Assembly (NCBI GenBank): GCA_019843655.1 | Contig: JACDQD010000105.1 | Coordinates: 2,976,001-3,040,000 of the forward strand | Length of the DNA stretch: 64,000 bases | Direction of reading: 5' to 3' | Source: Lethocerus indicus | Lineage: Eukaryota > Arthropoda > Insecta > Hemiptera > Belostomatidae | In this document: positions 12,563 through 26,003 of the stretch, piece after piece | Layout of the letters: every line of letters starts with the position of its first letter | How positions within the stretch are numbered: the first letter of the stretch is position 1 | Notes under the pieces: model-generated | What the model was told of the DNA's origin: nothing | Databases searched by the model: none | What the model saw: only the letters and a program-made list of their open reading frames with translations | Position numbers and translations under genes: made by a program

Positions 12563-12853
12563 GGGGGAATTCAATAACGTCTCGGGGCGGTAACGGGGTG
12601 AATCCTCACTTCGGTGGGTCTAACGAAATTTTTCTACCCCTCCACCCCCCACCCCCCCCCATCCACCAACCCAGGGATACAGGCAAAAACTCCTTTTTCT
12701 CCTAGACCAATAAATCGAGATATGGGAGAGGTAATTTTGGCGTACCGTGTAATCGGATATCGAAACCATATTTATATATAAAAACTATCACTAATTAATT
12801 CCCATTTAGAGTTTTCAATTGTACATATGAAAGTAGAAGTGAATTTCGTTTCA

Positions 12854-12878
12854 GGGCAAAAGAGATTTGCCCTTTTTT
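12854..12878 (+). other. Hairpin followed by T-run
   Basis: GGGCAAA (12854-12860), AGAGA, TTTGCCC (12866-12872), then six T. It resembles a bacterial intrinsic terminator, but there is no gene upstream and the genome is eukaryotic, so function is doubtful. Confidence 0.4.
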
Positions 12879-13306
12879 GGACACAAAAAAAAACCTGTAT
12901 TTTGGGGGAAACTAGAAAAATTTCTACAAACTGAGGTAGAGAGTAGACCAGTTACTAAAAGAACATAAGAAAAGACAACAACATAACGTGTTTCTACAGT
13001 AACACAAATTCATTAATTTTAGATAAAAAATATTTTATATTTTCTAGGCTCAATATGTACTGACAGCTAGTAGGGCCTATGTCCAGTCCTCATTCAAATG
13101 TGTGTAGTTTTCTTTACGGATTTCGGCGTATTCAATATTCTTTTACCCCTTCGGAATGTTTCTCTTCACAGTATCTTTATTGTCTATTAAGACTGGCCGG
13201 TCTTTATTTGGGCCGCGGTGCCAATCGGCTCGATTGATTGCGGTAGTCTAACAGTCGACTGTTAATTAATTAATGTCCCGTATTTTATTGAAGCGCATTA
13301 ACCGGA

Positions 13307-13342
13307 ATGCCCCACCCACCCCCACCCCCCCCCCCCCTCCCC
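13307..13342. repeat. C-rich tract including C13
   Basis: CCCACC units followed by C13 (13325-13337) and further C. Low-complexity sequence. Confidence 0.9.
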
Positions 13343-13589
13343 TCACGACCGTTATTCATTCCGCGCGTTAATTTATGGTAATGGGCCGGGAAAAATGGGG
13401 ATTAAATCAAATTGACGTAGTTCCTTCATTAATTCAAACGAATGGCCAGCTTGGAGGGGTGGGGGTGGTAGTCGCTAGGTATTCCCGTTAAAATAGTTGA
13501 CAGGGAACATCAACAGAAATTTATAGTTTTAGTAATACGCCAAATATATATATGGATATTTCTGGTATAAACTCGGAATATACCTGATC

Positions 13590-13611
13590 CTGGAGCTGTT
13601 TATAGCTCCAG
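13590..13611 (+). other. Perfect 8-bp hairpin followed by T5
   Basis: CTGGAGCT (13590-13597), the loop GTTTAT, AGCTCCAG (13604-13611), then five T. No adjacent gene is recognised. Confidence 0.45.
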
Positions 13612-14136
13612 TTTTTGATTTCAGCCTACTGAAAATTCATTGGCCCTGTTCAGGTTTACATCTCGACAATGCTACCGGTATTTCGCCGGTTGAACTGTCG
13701 AAGGGCTGTATTTATTACTAACGTGAAACTACCGACGATGACGAGAAACGGAAATCGGTTTTGCGCCTGCAGTAATTACAACTGATTACCCATAATAAAA
13801 TAGGGCACGGGTTCCATAAATTCGTAACGACTTCAACACCAAAGCTTAAACGCCAAAGGCGCGAGTCGATTTTCTTCGCGTCTCGAATAAATATCACGAA
13901 TCGTGTAGCACGAATTACAGTCTAGAGCCCGACATTTTGCAAATTGCGAGTAAACAGAAATTATGCATTTTTTCCCGTATTCGTAAACGTAATTTTCGCT
14001 TTCTCATCGGGCGGGCACAAATTGAGACGCCGATAAGGCAAAAGGCCCTAATCGAAAGTCGGCGGGGGGCAACCTTCGTGGAATCTGATTAAGCGGTTAA
14101 TCGATATATAAAATATGCTGATCCCGACTTGTTTTA

Positions 14137-14165
14137 CTCTTTCTCTCTCTCTCTCTCTTTCTCAT
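14137..14165. repeat. (CT)n microsatellite
   Basis: Run of CT dinucleotides with TTT interruptions at both ends. Confidence 0.9.
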
Positions 14166-16690
14166 TCTCTGCTTCTTATTGATGAACTCTCCACTATTTT
14201 TATTGCCGTTTCTCCTTTTTAAGCCTCCGTTCTGTTTTTCCCAGTGTTCGAACATTGTCTGCTCCACTTCTTCTATTCTACGAGGGAGAATAAGCCCCCC
14301 GTTGCTCTCTTATTAAGCCCAACATTTCACCGAAACTTTTATTGTTTTGTCAACCAACCGACAATAAGTTTGTCGTCTATTTTCTATCGCTGAATAAATT
14401 AGGCGAGTTCGCAAAATTTCCGGCCGTTACAGTGACATTTAACAATATTGATGGGAAAAAATCCCGATCGAAGCGACCCCCTGCTAACGAGATTTCTATC
14501 AACTCTACAGAATGTACTGTAGCGTCGTTGGGGCACTTCCTTTTACGGTTTAATGACCGTTGCCGGTCGCAGTTTTTATGGGATTAATTAAGAAATGAAA
14601 CGGTCCGATCGAGGTCGCAAGTTGTGTTTACACAATTTTCATCGCGGAAAATCGTCGTTTGCGATTGTTAGAAAACGTTTCTCTAGTATCTACGAACGAA
14701 GAGTTTTTTTTTAATATTTTATTAAAGCCGGGTATTTCGTATGAAAAACTGAAATTAATAGTCGTCAATTTACGTTCTAGGATGAATGTTCACGAGACAC
14801 GTCGGTTGGGAAACGGGGCCAATTGAATTTCTGACTCTGTTCATATTGTTAAATTGCGCTTTAGTTTATTTTAAATTCCGATACGAATCTGCGAACTTTT
14901 AATTACTGGGACACGCAATTCGGCAATCTCTCATTGACTTATTTCATTTTGGGAATTGTGACCCGTTCGGCCGAAGTTTGGTCAGTTTTCTTCGATCTGA
15001 GGCCGGCTTTATTATTTTTCCTGTGCTCGCACTATTGTAATTTTTAAATAATTTCAGAATGCCGCATGTAATTTTCAAATCCCGTACATATTACTGCGTC
15101 GGGCCTTCATATTGTAGGATAATAAATAAGAAATAGATTACAAGCCCGATCAGTTTACCCAGTACGGAATAGTTTAGTGAAAATTGCACAGGTGAAAATG
15201 TCGCTTGTCTCGAATACAGTAATTTCCAATTTATTTACATTAGCCAAATCGAAATATAGATATTCAAAAAAATCCAGCTTTTTTGGATATTGAAGTAACA
15301 CAGTAACAGTGTAATAACTGGTTTGCTGCGGTGGCAGAATTGAAATAGTAATTAGATTTCAGTTCGGAACGGAACGCTTTGAAGAAGGACAAGGGCGCGA
15401 AAGATAAGAAAATAATTACATACCTCAAAGGCGCTCATCTATTAAATGAAATTTAAATAACAGACGTCCGTGTATACATTATTCAGGGCGTTAAAAAAAT
15501 GTAGTCTTCAGTGTTTATTTACAGTGTTAATATACATACACTGTTGCATGTGATAGCTGTTGACCCCGGCATTGACCCGCCCGAAGCGTCTCATCTGTTT
15601 CGTAACGGTTGTTCAATTCAGAGCTCCCGATGACGATCTAAGCGTTACATTTACATTACGGTCTCCGTTCGAATCATTTTGGTATACAATGTATATTTCA
15701 ATGAGAAATATTTTCTCGTTTTAAAATACACGCGCGTTGAAAACTGATTAGCATTTTCTCCCTCGTACCCCAATCTTCAGGAAATAAGTTCCCACTCAAT
15801 AGTTAAAATGCATTGAAATTGATAATTTTCAGCTGTAATGGAATTATTTTTTATAGGCTGTATAAACAGTGAAACATCAGGTCCCATTATACGAACATTT
15901 ACTCACGGTAAACATTGATGCTCGCTATCAATATCGGGATTTTAACTCAATTCGGATACTTTTTAATAGTAATTTAAATGTATCTCGCGCGACTACTGTA
16001 ATATTTAAGCTCCGAAATCTATGCGTAGAACGTTCCCCTTTTACGAGAATACAAATAGAGACGACAATTGACGTCGTGTTATCGGAAGCGGTACAACAGA
16101 TCGGCTCTTCTGACTCGGGTTAAAAGGATATCGGCTTGAATGGCGTTCACCAATTGATAACAGTGTAAACAGTAGATTCGTTCACGGTGAACATTCCGCT
16201 GAATAAGGAATTCCTATTGCCGATATTCGAGACTCGAATCCTCCGTCCGACGACAGTAACAGAGTTCACTTTCCGAAATTACAATTTACGCCGGCCAGTC
16301 TGTGTGTTAACGGAAAAATCCGACCGTTACAGTCGCAATTCGGCAAAATCAGACAGCGATTAGAGAAAAAAAGAATAATTTTTTTAGGAGTTCTCCGTAA
16401 TCATTGCTGATCTGCGGTCTCTGCCATTTTTTTTTTCAAGCCCATGGTCAGCAAATCGGAAATGGTGCGTAGGTGGCTGAATGGATAGAAAGTAAAAACA
16501 CTAAGTAATCGAAATAAATATAATCCTGAGACTTAGTTTTTGAGGAATAAATTTTGTTCGTGCCAACAATGTGAATACATTTAATTATATTAAAAATTAT
16601 TTAGGAAAACTATGCAAAGAAAAATGTTTAGCTCACTTGGAAATGTAACAAGTTCAGGGATGAAGGCGTTTAGGGCTTTATTACCTTGTA

Positions 16691-16892
16691 TTAGGTGTAC
16701 ACAAAAGTAATCGACAATTTGATAAGATGTATTTTGGTCTTGAGAAGTTCCTCAAGAGGGAATCGAAAATTTGCCGGACAAGTGGCCAGAGAGTCGTTGA
16801 TAATATTGGTGAATATATAGTTAAAGTTTCTCTTTTAGCAAATTAAAATGAATTCCAAAGTCAAAATGTCGATTACTTTTGGGTACCCCTAA
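16691..16892 (+). mobile_element. Complete miniature mariner-like element with TA duplication
   Basis: The left end (from 16691) begins TTAGGTGTACACAAAAGTAA. The right end (to 16892) is its inverted repeat with a few mismatches. TA dinucleotides flank both sides (16689-16690 and 16893-16894), the standard Tc1/mariner target duplication. The interior goes directly from the left end into sequence matching the C-terminal tail of mariner transposases: in the related copy at 58 kb it reads GIENLPEK, and here it continues toward a VVDNIGEYIV-like end. The element is therefore an internally deleted derivative, too short to encode a transposase and dependent on an autonomous relative. Frames are interrupted. 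Confidence 0.88.
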
Positions 16893-16894
16893 TA

Positions 16895-17805
16895 CATAAA
16901 ACGTCAGAATAAAATTTATTACGAATTATAATATTGTCAATAAATGAAAAAAATAACACTAACCTGAGTGTCCTCCAAGACTCTACTGTCTACTCCTTTA
17001 TTTCGTTATCCTCTCGTGCATTATAATACAATGAATAAACGCAGGTGTGTCCTGAAGGTGTCCCGGGTTAATTGCCACTTTGATGACTTTGACATCAGAG
17101 GTGAACTTCAACATACGCATACACATAGGCGGATAGGCGACTGTACAAATGGAAATAATAACTTCTGTATTTTATGGAATTAATTACTTCAGTTTCAGCG
17201 TTAGAGCGTCTCTGTACAGTTTGTACATTTGTCCGAATTCAAAATAGAGCTTGACAGAGTTTCGTGCGTAAAAATTTATGACCCCCGCGCTCCAAATTAC
17301 TTTCAGTTTAAGTTATTACTTTCGGTCACTCGGTTCGTTGTGGCGGCGTCTCGGGCTGCGGTTTTCTTCGACCAGAAGTAGAGTTTCGGTTCTGAGTTTT
17401 TTTTTGTTTTTTTTAAATTCGTTTAGACTTTCGGGTCATCCATCCAGTTTTTATTGCGTCTTTTCTTCTACTGTTTGGCCCAAAATCCATCATCCGTCCG
17501 ATACCTTCCAGGCTCATTCACTTATATTTTCGTCATTGGATTCGTGACATTTCTACTAAAACGAATCGCGAGCGCCGAACAATTTGAATCCGATAAACGA
17601 TATCGACGAATTCCAGAGTGCCGTTATTATTGGGCCTACGGGGAACCGTTATCGTAACGGGTTACGAATTTTTCGCTCTCAAAATTACACAAACCGTTTA
17701 CGTTTTTCGCCCATCAAGTTAAGGCGCGTAATTTTAAGGAGATATATAGCTCCTAAGCCGCTTAAATTTTTCCTGATTTGATCCCGGTCTAGTTTAACAC
17801 ACCTG
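16895..17805. other. Non-coding stretch, nothing recognised
   Basis: Frames up to 89 codons, no known domain and no repeats shared elsewhere that I could find. Confidence 0.45.
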
Positions 17806-18180
17806 TTTTGTGGTTTCCTAGGGGTTTTGAATACCGTAGATTTCGTGTATTTTATAGTGTATTCTATGTATAGTCTGGTCTTTTGCTAGACCTTTTCGGC
17901 CGCTCGCCATCTTCAGTAGCGGTGTGTTAGTCACTTTTGGAGGAGACAGAAACACGAAATCTACCTGGTGATACTGGCCTGTTAAATAAATGTCTAATAA
18001 ATATAGCCCTTATAAAAAACTTCATACAAGTTCTGAATTGGTTATTAAGGCGTGCCATAATATCATTTTTTTTTTAAATGCCCTAGTCTTTCAATTTTAA
18101 ATATGGGAAATTTCCATAAACCCAACCAGTGTTAGTGTGTAAATTTGAGTATTTAGGATACTATAGTATGCTGAATATCG
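17806..18180 (-). repeat. Foldback repeat with hammerhead-like motif, copy B
   Basis: Outer arms GTAGATTTCGTG (17836-17847) and CACGAAATCTAC (17953-17964). Between them the minus strand reads CTGAAGA (17916-17910), one extra U, GGC, a five-base loop, GCC, GAAA (17897-17894), then AGGTC. Only one inner arm remains, unlike copy A. Downstream (about 17965-18180) it matches copy A closely, including shared TTCATACAAGTTCTGAATTG. It is preceded by AGTTTAACACACCTGTTTT, a near match to 41703-41720. Non-coding. Confidence 0.75.
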
Positions 18181-20240
18181 TAATTATTTCGAGGCGTGCT
18201 CGGGACAATTACAGTAAGACGTAAATTTCGGTTAACTGTAACTGAAATAAATTTGTTAATATAATTATCGACTGTTTTCGAACAAGCGTTTTACGACTAC
18301 CTACCTGGGTATTTATTAAAATGTCCCACGTCGACTGGATATATCGTACCCGGCTTGGGTGAACTTTTTTCTTACTTTGAGTCTTGGTAATTTCACATGA
18401 CGAGTTATCGCATAGCGTTATCACTGGGTCTGGTTTACGAGCGGGAAGATAGCGAAGGCTCGAGGACAGGAAGGCACTTTGCCGAAGCACCTAACTCACA
18501 GCTTTCTTCATCCGTTAACCTGCCAGATTAAGCCCGAGTCCAGATTTGTGTTTCCGGTCGAATCTAACTAATTCCGAAGCCGAACTTAGCCGAAACATTA
18601 ACTTACCTGTTGCACTCGATTTTTATTAACAAAACGAATGTTTTATGTAATAATATTTTGTGCACTGGTACGAATATTCCCTTTGAAGAAACGATTATTC
18701 CTGGGAAGAAATCCAACCGCAGGAATTTCCTGTACGAACTCGACAGAATTTTTGTGGGTCCCGACATCCTGTTCAGGATTCTCAGGGATTTTTCTCTGTT
18801 TAAACATTCGATTACAGTACACTGTGTAGACACTAACGAATTAATTACACTTCTTTAAAGTTCACCCATAGCTCTGCCAGCAGGTATTTGAAATAAAGAG
18901 CACGGACAGGACGCTATTGTTTGCAGGTATGCCTAGGTATTCGCTCTCTAGGCATTTAAAGTTCAAGTTCTCGTTTGACCAAACATTCTTTTTGACTTTC
19001 AAAGAGAATGTTAAAAAAAGAAAAGAAGAGAAAAGTGAGGGGGCGCGGCTAAATATTTAATATGAAAAGCGCTCCCACTCGTTCGGCGCAGGAGCTTTGT
19101 GCCGCTTCATTTTTCTCTCCAACTTTCTTCCCTTCCTGGAGCTTACTTTGGCAATTTTTTTTTTAAAACTTTGTCTGAGATGGATACTTATAAGTAGTAG
19201 ACTGACTGGAGGGCGGAGTTTTACGTTTCTTGCCCTCGTTGAACAAAAAAATAATGTCGAAATACCGGATGTAGAATTCGCGGTGTGACGAGGAGCGGGT
19301 TAAGTTCTCTCATCGCTTTCGCCCCAAAACTTGGGTGAATAGTTTCCAGTTAGGTCTAACTTTTAACGCGAGACCCTGCAAATTGGATTGTAAGGTTTTG
19401 AATACGCATTTTTACAAATAAATAGTATTTTCGATCCCCCCCAAAAGTTTGATCATTTATTAACATCCGTTGAGTCGAAAGTTATTATAGTTCTGCATTC
19501 ATATCATAGTTCTCTACTGTACAATTTCATAAAAGTGTGCCCCTGCTACTTGGTAATTTCGCTATTGAGGTGACGGCGCAACGCTGTTCATATTTGAAAT
19601 AACATAAATTTTTGTATTATACATTAGTATAATTAGTATCGCGTCCATCGCGTGAAATGAACCGTTGAATCGAGATGAGGCAACGCGGGGCGATTACAAC
19701 TTATATATGACGTGGGCTGAAAACAATCTATTAATTACTTTTCTTCCACTAATTGTTCGGAGGAATTTTAATTGCAAATCTTTTTGTTGTACGCTGACCT
19801 TTAGAATGTTGTATTGGAAAAGTTGTAAAACTGGATACGGAGACGGATTAAAAAAAATTTAGATTGAGAAATTATCGGGCATCTAAGAAACCGGATGAAT
19901 GGATTACAATAAAAATCATAATAAATAACTCTTAAACAGTTCTTTTGCTCTGCTCTGAAACGTTGGAAAAGTATGCTCGGCTTTGAATTCTGTTAACATT
20001 TTATGGTCGGTGTATTGTGAAATAAACTATAAGCGTGAAGTATTTCAATCTATTAGGTTCAACAATCGATTCCTTTCCGGCAGCGAGACTGTTAAAAGGT
20101 CGGAAAAGTTCTTTTCTTTTCTTTTCCAGGAGTCAGTAGAGTATCACCTTTGAAAAAAGTGAGCCTAAATATTTAATAGGAAAAGTGAGTTAGCCAAGGA
20201 GGGTTCCCCTAGGGTCAGGTGGTTTAGTGTCCTCTAAATT

Positions 20241-20251
20241 CCCCCCCCCCC
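20241..20251. repeat. Poly-C tract (C11)
   Basis: Eleven consecutive C followed by further pyrimidines. Confidence 0.95.
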
Positions 20252-21320
20252 TCCCTCTTCACCGTAAAGCCCCTTGCCGGCAGTTTCATACTTCTTGAGT
20301 GCTTATTTTTAACCCTGTCCTCCTCCACCTCCTCCTCATCCTCCAACCCCTCTTCCGACCCACCCCCGGCAATAGACTGTGGCAGTCACGCGATCCGCCC
20401 AAGGTTTCACGAACGAATCAATCTCTCCCCTTTTTCCAGCTCTTTTTCCTCCTCCTCCTCCTCCCCCGACCCCACGCCGCTATTCATTTTTCTTCTTTTC
20501 CCCCGCCCCGCCCGATGTCCGATTAAGATTGTCGTCCGCGGGACAACGACGGTTAAACAAATTGAAACCACCCCCTCCTCAAAACCGGGACACGGTTTTT
20601 GGGGGGGGGACCTAACTTAACCGGGTCGTGTCCGCTATAAATATAATTTACCTTCCGACCAAAATTAATGAATAACTTGTGTCCAATATATCGGACGGGA
20701 CTTATGCGTGAAGGACAAAATTGTCTCGGCGTTACACTCCAGTCTCTGTACGAATTGGACCCGACAGAAGTTTCTCTACCCTCGGCGAGATTATCTGTTA
20801 CATATTTGGAACAGTTGGCAAATTCCAGATTCGTAACACTAATTGCTATACACAGACACACACACAAATTGCCGAAGTTTCCCCAACTAGCGTTTCGTCA
20901 TTTCACATTAATCAACTCTATTGTAGATTAAGCCGTTCGGTTATTTTATCGCCCACAGGCTCGATGGCAATTTAACACCACTATTAAGGTATTTAAGCCG
21001 TCAAAAAGCATTATTGGATCCCTTTTTGTGAATTTTTTTCCACCCCGTTGAGCTCATTTTTAACAGCTCGATTGACAATTCAATTTTTTTCCAACCTTAA
21101 TCATTTGATCTACTTATTTTTACCATTCGTATAATGGCTCAAAACCAGAATACGTGGTGGTGAAAAATCGACCACTGAACTGTTCTGTTTTCCACTTCTT
21201 CCTCGTGCTTTCATTCAGGTTTTTCCCCGCGAATCTTCCTCGGTGATACTTTTCCTCGTCTCAGAGGAAAGCACCCGAACCCGGTCCCGCCACGTGCGGT
21301 TCGGCGTAAGCCGAGATATC

Positions 21321-21337
21321 TATATATATATATATAT
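21321..21337. repeat. (TA)n microsatellite
   Basis: Short TA dinucleotide run, followed by an imperfect CTATATA copy. Confidence 0.9.
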
Positions 21338-24300
21338 CTCCATCTATATAAGGAAAAAGGAAACGTCAACAGGAAATAAAGCTCATTGTAAATTATATGA
21401 AGCACGATCTAGCAGAGTAGCATCGCATAAAACATTATCGTGTTTTGTAAACGAATACAATAGCTATAAGTTGGAAAGGTAGTTTAAAATTTTAAATTTA
21501 TCAAACACGTTATTCGTCCGTGACCGACGATCGATATTGGCCTCGGAAGTTCGCCTTTCTTGTACGTATTTGCCCGGTATCTTAAATTCAATCATTTCAG
21601 CCTAATTAGAATGAAGATTAAGAGTTCCATGCGCCTGTCGATATTTATATAACAAACGCGACAAATATCCATTTAAATTGCTGGACAATAGTTCAAAACA
21701 GTGTTTAGATAATAAATTATTAGTTGCAGTCGAAAATATTATGGATAATAACTAAGGCGTCACCATACTAGTCCAACAAGTACCGACCATCTCGTGACAT
21801 CCGAAACGTTCTTTTAAAATTAAAAAAAATGAGGAAAATGAGTGGGTTTCTCTGTTGGAATCGTTGATAGTGCTGCTCGGACATCATTGTCCCTTACTGC
21901 ATTTTACAGTTGTTACAATGAAACGGTTAAAAGGAAAAATTTTAATCAGTTAAGGAGTTTCATTTAGAAACAGTTTTTCAGTCTATCTATTTTTTTTTTC
22001 TAAAGCCGGGCGCTAGAATTAATACTAAAATGGACGCATCTCGTTATCGGTCCGCCGTAATTGCCAGGAGAGGGGGGGGGCGCGTCTTCAATTCTGCGGA
22101 ACTTTTGTTTGACTCAGTTTTATTAAAAATTAAGTTTTGGCGCCGCTGCAGTCGACCGAAAAAACAAACTTGCAAAGTTTCCCTAGCTGCTAGTTCTTCT
22201 TCCGCTAATAGTCCGCTCGATGCTTTGATCTCAAGTAATTGCCGTCTGCTTATTACAACACTCTTTCAGATGAAATAATAAAGTACACATACTTTATTTT
22301 TTTTTGGAGTTTTTGAATTTTACAAATCTCGCCTCTATTGATCGATAAACTCGGGAAGGAATTTCGCTCCAATTAGTATTGCTCCAATTTTCCCCAAAAC
22401 GTATTACATTATATTCATCTTCGAACTTTCAAAGTGAGAATATTGAACTTTTTCTGTTGAATCAAATTTGCAGCTTCGAAAACCTTGGAGCGAGTAGGCC
22501 GAATTAAGTATGCTGGAAACGCCTTGTTCTTTTGCGTTTATATCTTTTATAATACTTGGGGGTCATACAATCAATATTCATTCGCGGAATTGGCTATTGT
22601 TAATATCAAGGGTATTATATAATTAAGTTTCTCGTTGTTTATTATTATTTTTTGGGGTATTCTGTTGAATTCAGTAAGCTTTTATTCCACAACACTTATT
22701 TTGGAACTCCTTCAATAAGAATGTCAGATCTGAAACTCCGAACTGAATTTTTATCGGATTAAAAATTAACGCTTGGAATCTTCGAAGGAATTTTTCTTCG
22801 AAAAGAATAAGTTTTAATTCCTACCAGTTTGATTTATAAATTTTGACTATTACAATCGAGTAATTGGATAATACAAAGTCACTTTTAATTGACGGGCTGT
22901 CCGTTGTTATCCTGAAAGTATTTCAACGCCGAGGGGCGGAATACAATGTCTCTATTTGTTGGGAGGAGTTCTCGAACGAAATTTACCCAGTAGGAAAGTT
23001 TTAGGAACTGGGACGCCGGGGGTTTTCCACTGAGGAAAAATGTCGAGTGGACGGGGGGTAGTTTTCGAAACTGGGGTATTGGACTCCGTTTGGGATAGGA
23101 CGTGGGGGGGCGGGGTTGCGATCGTGATTCGACAACCGCCCTGATGAAGTGGGGTGCGAGGGGGCGGACTTTTTTTTCGGTCCATAAACAATCAGTTCTT
23201 TTGAAGCCCCTCTCCAGGGGTCAAATCTAGTCTGTCATGAACCCCCGGTACCCCCGCCTACTGCAATTGTGTCCTGTCAGTATGCCTACGGCTTCTCTCT
23301 CTACCTCCACCTAGTGCTAGGTGGGGGCAGGGTCAGCAGTTCAGGCTTCTGGCCTTACGTCGCCCACAATCCCTCCTGGATAAAGGATACCATTGCAAGG
23401 ATCAGGATCGTGAAAATCAACCCCCATCGCTCTGTCACTAAATAAAGTTACACGAAATTTTTGTGTGCACAAACACGCACAGAAATCTGCGCCACATAAC
23501 TACAATTACTGTGAGATTTCGTCGATAAATATAACTTTATGATTAATATCGCATTAATCGGCGGGCATTGATTAGTCGATTAATCCACGAATATTTGTAT
23601 TACTTACAAATTTCCTTTATTGTACAAAGTTGTACATAAGTGCGATATTGATAAAATGCGGATTTTAATAATTGTCGTAGCGGCGGAGGAATTTCGTTAG
23701 GAAAATTGTTTTCCACGGTCCTCGATTACAAAATTTGCAATTAATTTTAATCAGTGACCTTTACGCCCTATTAGCTCGTTTACGAACTTTCTCAATAACC
23801 TTAATAATACAGGAATTTATCTTACCGGCTTCCCGTCAAATAGTCGGGAAATTTGGAGTCATTTTCCGTTCCGAATGTTTTGGGGGAGTCGGGGTCTCTG
23901 TGGAAATTCATCCCTGAGGAACTCCTTCTGTGGACACAAAAGCCCTGGTTGGGGGCGGGGGCTTGGATTGCGGTTCATTAGGGCGCCCCCCCCCCGCTCT
24001 GACATTCTGAAAATCTCCAGATAACAATCGTTTGAAAAGAACAAAAGAAGGTTATCCCGAACCGAACCCCACTCACCCCCACCCCCGACAACCCTTTATT
24101 TTATTTTGATTCGCTTTCCACAGTCCCAATTTGAATGGTGGATATCGACGGCTCTTTTTCCAACCCCCCGCCCCCTTAGTCTGTCCGGTCTAAACACAAT
24201 TTTTACAGTCTCTCCTCCTATGGCCCCGATTATCGGCTTCTCAATTCCGATTGCCCTTCGGGCCTCATTAGACCAACTTCGAGGGGGGAGGTGAGGTTCT

Positions 24301-24421
24301 CCTCTCCCTTTCGGAAAGTATTCCGCCGGTTTAATGCGACCGAACTTCGGGGAACGACGTCAACTGGGATCGTTCGGGAAACTACTACTGCTGTTTTTTT
24401 TTTGAACACCGATAAAAAAAA

Positions 24422-24445
24422 ATGCGTGAACACATTTTCACGCAT
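24422..24445. other. Perfect 9-bp hairpin
   Basis: ATGCGTGAA (24422-24430) and TTCACGCAT (24437-24445) are exact complements around the loop CACATT. Confidence 0.6.
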
Positions 24446-24480
24446 CTTTAGCTGGAATTTTTTTTTAATTATTTCTAGTT

Positions 24481-24555
24481 TGCAGGTCCGCGAGGGGTTG
24501 GAATACCGTAAATATCGTCTCCAGCGAGAGGAAACACAAGAAATTTGCGGTATAA
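24481..24555. repeat. Foldback repeat, reduced copy C
   Basis: The upstream block GCGAGGGGTTGGAATACCGTA matches copy A (6788-6808) except for one base. The right side ends GAAACACAAGAAATTTGCGGTAT, a degenerate inverted copy of the left end, so the outer arms are present about 12 bases apart and the inner hammerhead-like arms are absent. I read it as a deleted member of the same family. Confidence 0.6.
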
Positions 24556-25742
24556 CTATTTCTGTTTTTCCGAATCTTGGAACGGATTAGAACACTTAGA
24601 TAGCAGTAGATATTTGGATAACGTTAGAGTATTCTTACTGGCAATAATATTAATTTTCGTCATCGTTCGTGTCATGTTTCACTTATAGAGAATCTGTCGA
24701 TAGAACTACCGCAAGACAGAAGAAGGTAATTTCGATGATTACACGAACGATTAGAATATTAGTACTGTATAAGCAAATGGAAGCGAAACTCTGGTACACA
24801 AAGGATTGCTATTAATGAAATTAAAAATTCTTATCTTTAAGCCGGCTTCATTTTTTCAAAACGTTTTTAAGATAATAAGTTCTCCGGAAATTAGTAGAAA
24901 TGACATGTAATATCGTTATATTTTTGATTACAGGTAAGCTGGAGCCTATAATATTTTCAAGGAATTCAGTTTGACAGGCGGCGCTCGTACAGTCCTCGCT
25001 TTCAATCGTAAGTCGATTTTGGCCTAATAAATTCGTGAGATTTTCCCGCATTAATAAGATATGTTTACGGTGCGCCGTCCACAGAAGCGTTACGTCTTAG
25101 GTAATTTAAATGCACAGTATTTTATAAGTTGGGAGCTGGGCCGTAAATCGTCCGTCTGCGTCGCGAGTGGGTGTCGATCTTGCGGAGGCCGAACAGCTGT
25201 TGGCGTCTTGAAAAACTGGTTTGTCCGGATCTTCCTCGAACAGCTTGAAGCCGGCGCGGCCTCTTTAAGAACCTTTATTTTATTGCCTGTTTACCTCTTC
25301 TCCCCGCCCCCGGCCATAGCGCACGATTTCCGAGATTAATCCCCCAGAGATTCGCCCGGGTGCGGTCACGTGATCCGCGCGTTCGCCCTGGAATTCGATG
25401 CAGTTTCCAACGAAAGTTTTGTTCAACTCCAGCATTTTCCTACCGCGCCCAGAATTGTTGCAGGTATTCCAACTATTCCACCGTAAATTTTAGGTCTTTT
25501 TCTCATGCGAGGTCCGACCTTTCCATTAATAATAAACTAATTATTCACGAAAAGGACTCGAGAAATAGTCTCAAACAAATATTATCTGTTAGACATATCC
25601 ATAAATGTTTTTTCAATATCCATGTCGAGAATCTTGTGTCTGGCAATTGGTGAGTTTCGGGCCCTTTCCACTGATTCTGATTTTGTCAACCCTCCATCCG
25701 TTGAGCTCCAGCGTCGGTTGCGTTACAATTTTTACCGAATCC

Positions 25743-25775
25743 ACGTGGCTCTGCGCCACGTTAAAGTGGCCACTT
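25743..25775. other. Hairpin plus adjacent palindrome
   Basis: ACGTGGC (25743-25749) pairs with GCCACGT (25755-25761). Two bases later comes the 12-base palindrome AAGTGGCCACTT (25764-25775). Both share GTGGC/GCCAC, so the segment has several alternative folds. Confidence 0.55.
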
Positions 25776-25943
25776 AAAGGCCAGACGTCCACGGAGAAGT
25801 GGTGACAAAAAAAAATAGACACCGATGTGAAGTGGGGTCGGGAGGGCCCAGCTTAGATAAACCGGTATCTGGCGCTGTACAGTTGTAAATATGAAAGCGC
25901 CCTTATTCACTTCGCCCTAATCTTTGGACATAAATATGCCGCG

Positions 25944-25949
<6 letters not shown>

Positions 25950-25996
<47 letters not shown>
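25950..25996. repeat. (TA)n microsatellite
   Basis: About 47 bases of uninterrupted TA dinucleotide, the longest dinucleotide run in the window and likely length-polymorphic. Confidence 0.97.

Positions 25997-26003
<7 letters not shown>

Larger units (their letters stand above)
12879..16688. other. Non-coding stretch with scattered simple repeats
   Basis: Holds the C-rich tract at 13307-13342, a hairpin at 13590-13611 and a CT run at 14137-14165. Open frames are under 85 codons and unrecognised. Confidence 0.45.
18181..24480. other. Non-coding stretch with simple repeats and C/G tracts
   Basis: Contains C11 at 20241-20251, CTC-type triplets at about 20317-20345 and 20437-20465, a TA run at 21321-21337, C10 at 23986-23995 and a 9-bp hairpin at 24422-24445. 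Overlapping frames at 18603-18858 are open in three phases, which argues against coding. No domain recognised. Confidence 0.45.

Noticed and set aside
17968..17985. ATACTGGCCTGTTAAA resembles the 5' end of the insect miR-193 sequence as I remember it
   Set aside because: The match is partial, lies inside a dispersed repeat (present also at 6973 with changes), and no complementary arm forms a precursor hairpin.
18603..18858. Three overlapping open frames on both strands
   Set aside because: Simultaneous openness in several phases and no recognisable motif.
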